Of a DNA stretch of 64,000 nucleotides, positions 62,641 through 64,000 are shown piece by piece. A program made the position numbers and the translations under genes. The first letter of the stretch is position 1. Each line of letters starts with the position of its first letter. The DNA comes from Vibrio nigripulchritudo ATCC 27043 (lineage in GTDB: Bacteria > Pseudomonadota > Gammaproteobacteria > Enterobacterales > Vibrionaceae): contig NZ_AFWJ01000013.1 in assembly GCF_000222685.1 (NCBI RefSeq), positions 1-64,000 of the forward strand. The letters are read 5' to 3'. Under the pieces are notes generated by a model that did not search any database, was not told the origin of the DNA, and saw only the letters and a program-made list of their open reading frames with translations.

Positions 62641-64000
62641 ATGCAGACTTCTCCTTTTCAGCTTCCGGCAAAAACACCATTTCGCATTGTAGAAAGAGTG
62701 GCAGAACGATTAACTGGGCTGAGTTATTTAGATTCGCTCTACCAAAAGCGACCTATGGATCTCGATTGCTTTGAGTTTATGGATTACACCCTCTCAGCAC
62801 TCAATATTGATTACAGAGTACAGCAAGGTTCATTGGACAGTATTCCGGAATCGGGACCCGTTGTGATCGTCGCAAATCACCCTTTGGGGGCAATTGAAGG
62901 GGTCATACTGGCAGCGCTGGTGAGGCACCGTCGCCCCGACGTTAAAGTCATGGCGAACGAGATGCTAAAGCAATTGCCAGAACTGTCTGATCTGTTTATC
63001 GGGGTAGACGTTTTCGAATCGAAAAAGGCAATGAAAACCAATTTAACGGCTATGCGCCACGCTCATCAGCACCTTGCAGATGGCAATGCGTTGATCATTT
63101 TCCCTGCCGGTGAGGTGTCTACGTTCCAGGATACCCAATTGCAGGATAAAGCGTGGAGCCGCTCGGTAGCCAAACTGGTCAAAAAAAGTGAAGCCACCTG
63201 TGTGCCTATCTACATTGAAGGCAGAAACAGTTCACTGTTCTACTTTGCAGGTAAAATTCACCCGCTGCTGCGTACTGCAATGTTAGGCAGAGAAATGATC
63301 GGAAAAAGCTCTTCCCAGATCCAGTTAGCGATAGGCGAACCGATCCTTTACTCGGAGCTTAAATCTCTGGAAACCGAGCAAGATCTGGTGCATTACCTGA
63401 GGTTGAACACTTACTTGCTGCGAAAGCAACAAACGGAATCAGAACATGAGTTAGCCTCTCAGTTCTCGGTTCCGGTCAGAGATGCTGTTGATCCCTTGGT
63501 ACTAAAAGATGAGATCGAATCACTTCCAGGCGACACGCGTCTGATCTCTCAAGGTGATTTTCATGTTTTCTGCGCTCGGAAAGCGCAGATCCCGAATATC
63601 ATTCAGGAGATAGGAAGGGTTCGTGAAGCCAACTTTCGAGATGTCGGTGAAGGCACCGGAAAAACACTCGATCTCGATCATTACGACGAGTACTACGATC
63701 ACCTGTTCATCTGGCATGAAAAAGATCAACAATTGGTTGGCAGTTATCGCCTGGGAAAAGTAGATAAGATCTTAGAGAAGCAAGGTCTGGAAGGGCTCTA
63801 CTCCCGCAGCCTGTTTAAATACAGTCAGAAATTTATCGAAAGCTTAGATCAATCCATAGAACTAGGGCGTTCTGTGGTCAACAAACCCTATCAGAGAAAC
63901 ATCCAGTCTCTGCTTATGCTTTGGAAAGGGATCGCCAGTTACGTCTACAAGAACCCTGAATACACACATCTGTTTGGTCCTGTCAGCATCAGTAATGATT
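62641..64000 (+). CDS. Bifunctional acyltransferase, OlsF-like (partial, runs off the window)
   Basis: At least 453 residues; AGGAG lies upstream of the ATG and no stop is reached. The N-terminal half is a PlsC-type O-acyltransferase (VIVANHPLGAIEGVIL, NALIIFPAGEVST). The C-terminal half is an OlsB-type GNAT N-acyltransferase (VREANFRDVGEGTGKTLDLD, LGRSVVNKPYQR, GPVSISN at the edge). This order, O-acyl domain first and N-acyl domain second, matches OlsF, which alone converts ornithine to ornithine lipid, a phosphate-free membrane lipid. The substrate here is inferred. Confidence 0.85.
   Translation, partial: MQTSPFQLPAKTPFRIVERVAERLTGLSYLDSLYQKRPMDLDCFEFMDYTLSALNIDYRVQQGSLDSIPESGPVVIVANHPLGAIEGVILAALVRHRRPDVKVMANEMLKQLPELSDLFIGVDVFESKKAMKTNLTAMRHAHQHLADGNALIIFPAGEVSTFQDTQLQDKAWSRSVAKLVKKSEATCVPIYIEGRNSSLFYFAGKIHPLLRTAMLGREMIGKSSSQIQLAIGEPILYSELKSLETEQDLVHYLRLNTYLLRKQQTESEHELASQFSVPVRDAVDPLVLKDEIESLPGDTRLISQGDFHVFCARKAQIPNIIQEIGRVREANFRDVGEGTGKTLDLDHYDEYYDHLFIWHEKDQQLVGSYRLGKVDKILEKQGLEGLYSRSLFKYSQKFIESLDQSIELGRSVVNKPYQRNIQSLLMLWKGIASYVYKNPEYTHLFGPVSISND

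Overview
The window looks like chromosomal DNA from a marine gammaproteobacterium, most likely a Vibrio or close relative. The evidence is the gene content and order: rraB, arcA-argF, a pyrL-type leader with pyrBI, a His-rich zinc-uptake (zrg-type) operon, cobA-cysDN-SLC13-cysC, cpdB, and the msrA/ytfK/ytfJ group. The species assignment is inference from gene order. No rRNA, tRNA or CRISPR array was found.

Layout. Bases 1-3470 hold six poorly characterised genes; five are co-directional and include a lipoprotein and a receiver-like protein. Bases 3585-8507 form a very tight operon joined by three successive ATGA overlaps: a PLP-dependent amino-acid decarboxylase, a pentameric ligand-gated ion channel (ELIC-like), a Cache-type membrane sensor with an unknown C-terminal half, and an MFS transporter. 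An orphan peptide-type solute-binding protein and a histidine kinase follow (8737-12003). This set reads like an amine-making, amine-sensing and amine-moving module, and is the most novel candidate system here. Bases 12180-17730 are a scarred accessory stretch: a REP-associated transposase with REP-like ends, an unknown two-gene unit, REP-type tandem repeats, and a truncated transposase joined to a truncated reverse transcriptase.

Bases 17786-28029 form a second accessory block: a cobalamin-binding-type protein, two membrane proteins of which one resembles a phage holin, two paralogous acidic repeat proteins with matching promoter regions, ten small genes of an R-body (Reb) locus, and an unusual AAA/AraC hybrid regulator. 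R-bodies are contractile protein ribbons, so this may be a toxin-delivery or lysis-linked locus.

From 28.4 kb onward the content is mostly core. It includes methionine sulfoxide repair, an N-acyl-D-amino-acid deacylase / D-amino-acid lyase-type / RidA group, an M48 peptidase with YjgN, a MarR-GNAT fusion with a perfect palindromic operator, RraB, arginine catabolism and ornithine carbamoylation, pyrBI with its attenuator, zinc uptake with a candidate Zur site, sulfate activation with siroheme synthesis, and CpdB. The right end (59.1-64 kb) is a six-gene co-directional run (DedA, ATP-grasp, DinB-like, NRDE, YHS) ending in a two-domain acyltransferase that resembles the ornithine-lipid synthase OlsF and runs off the window.
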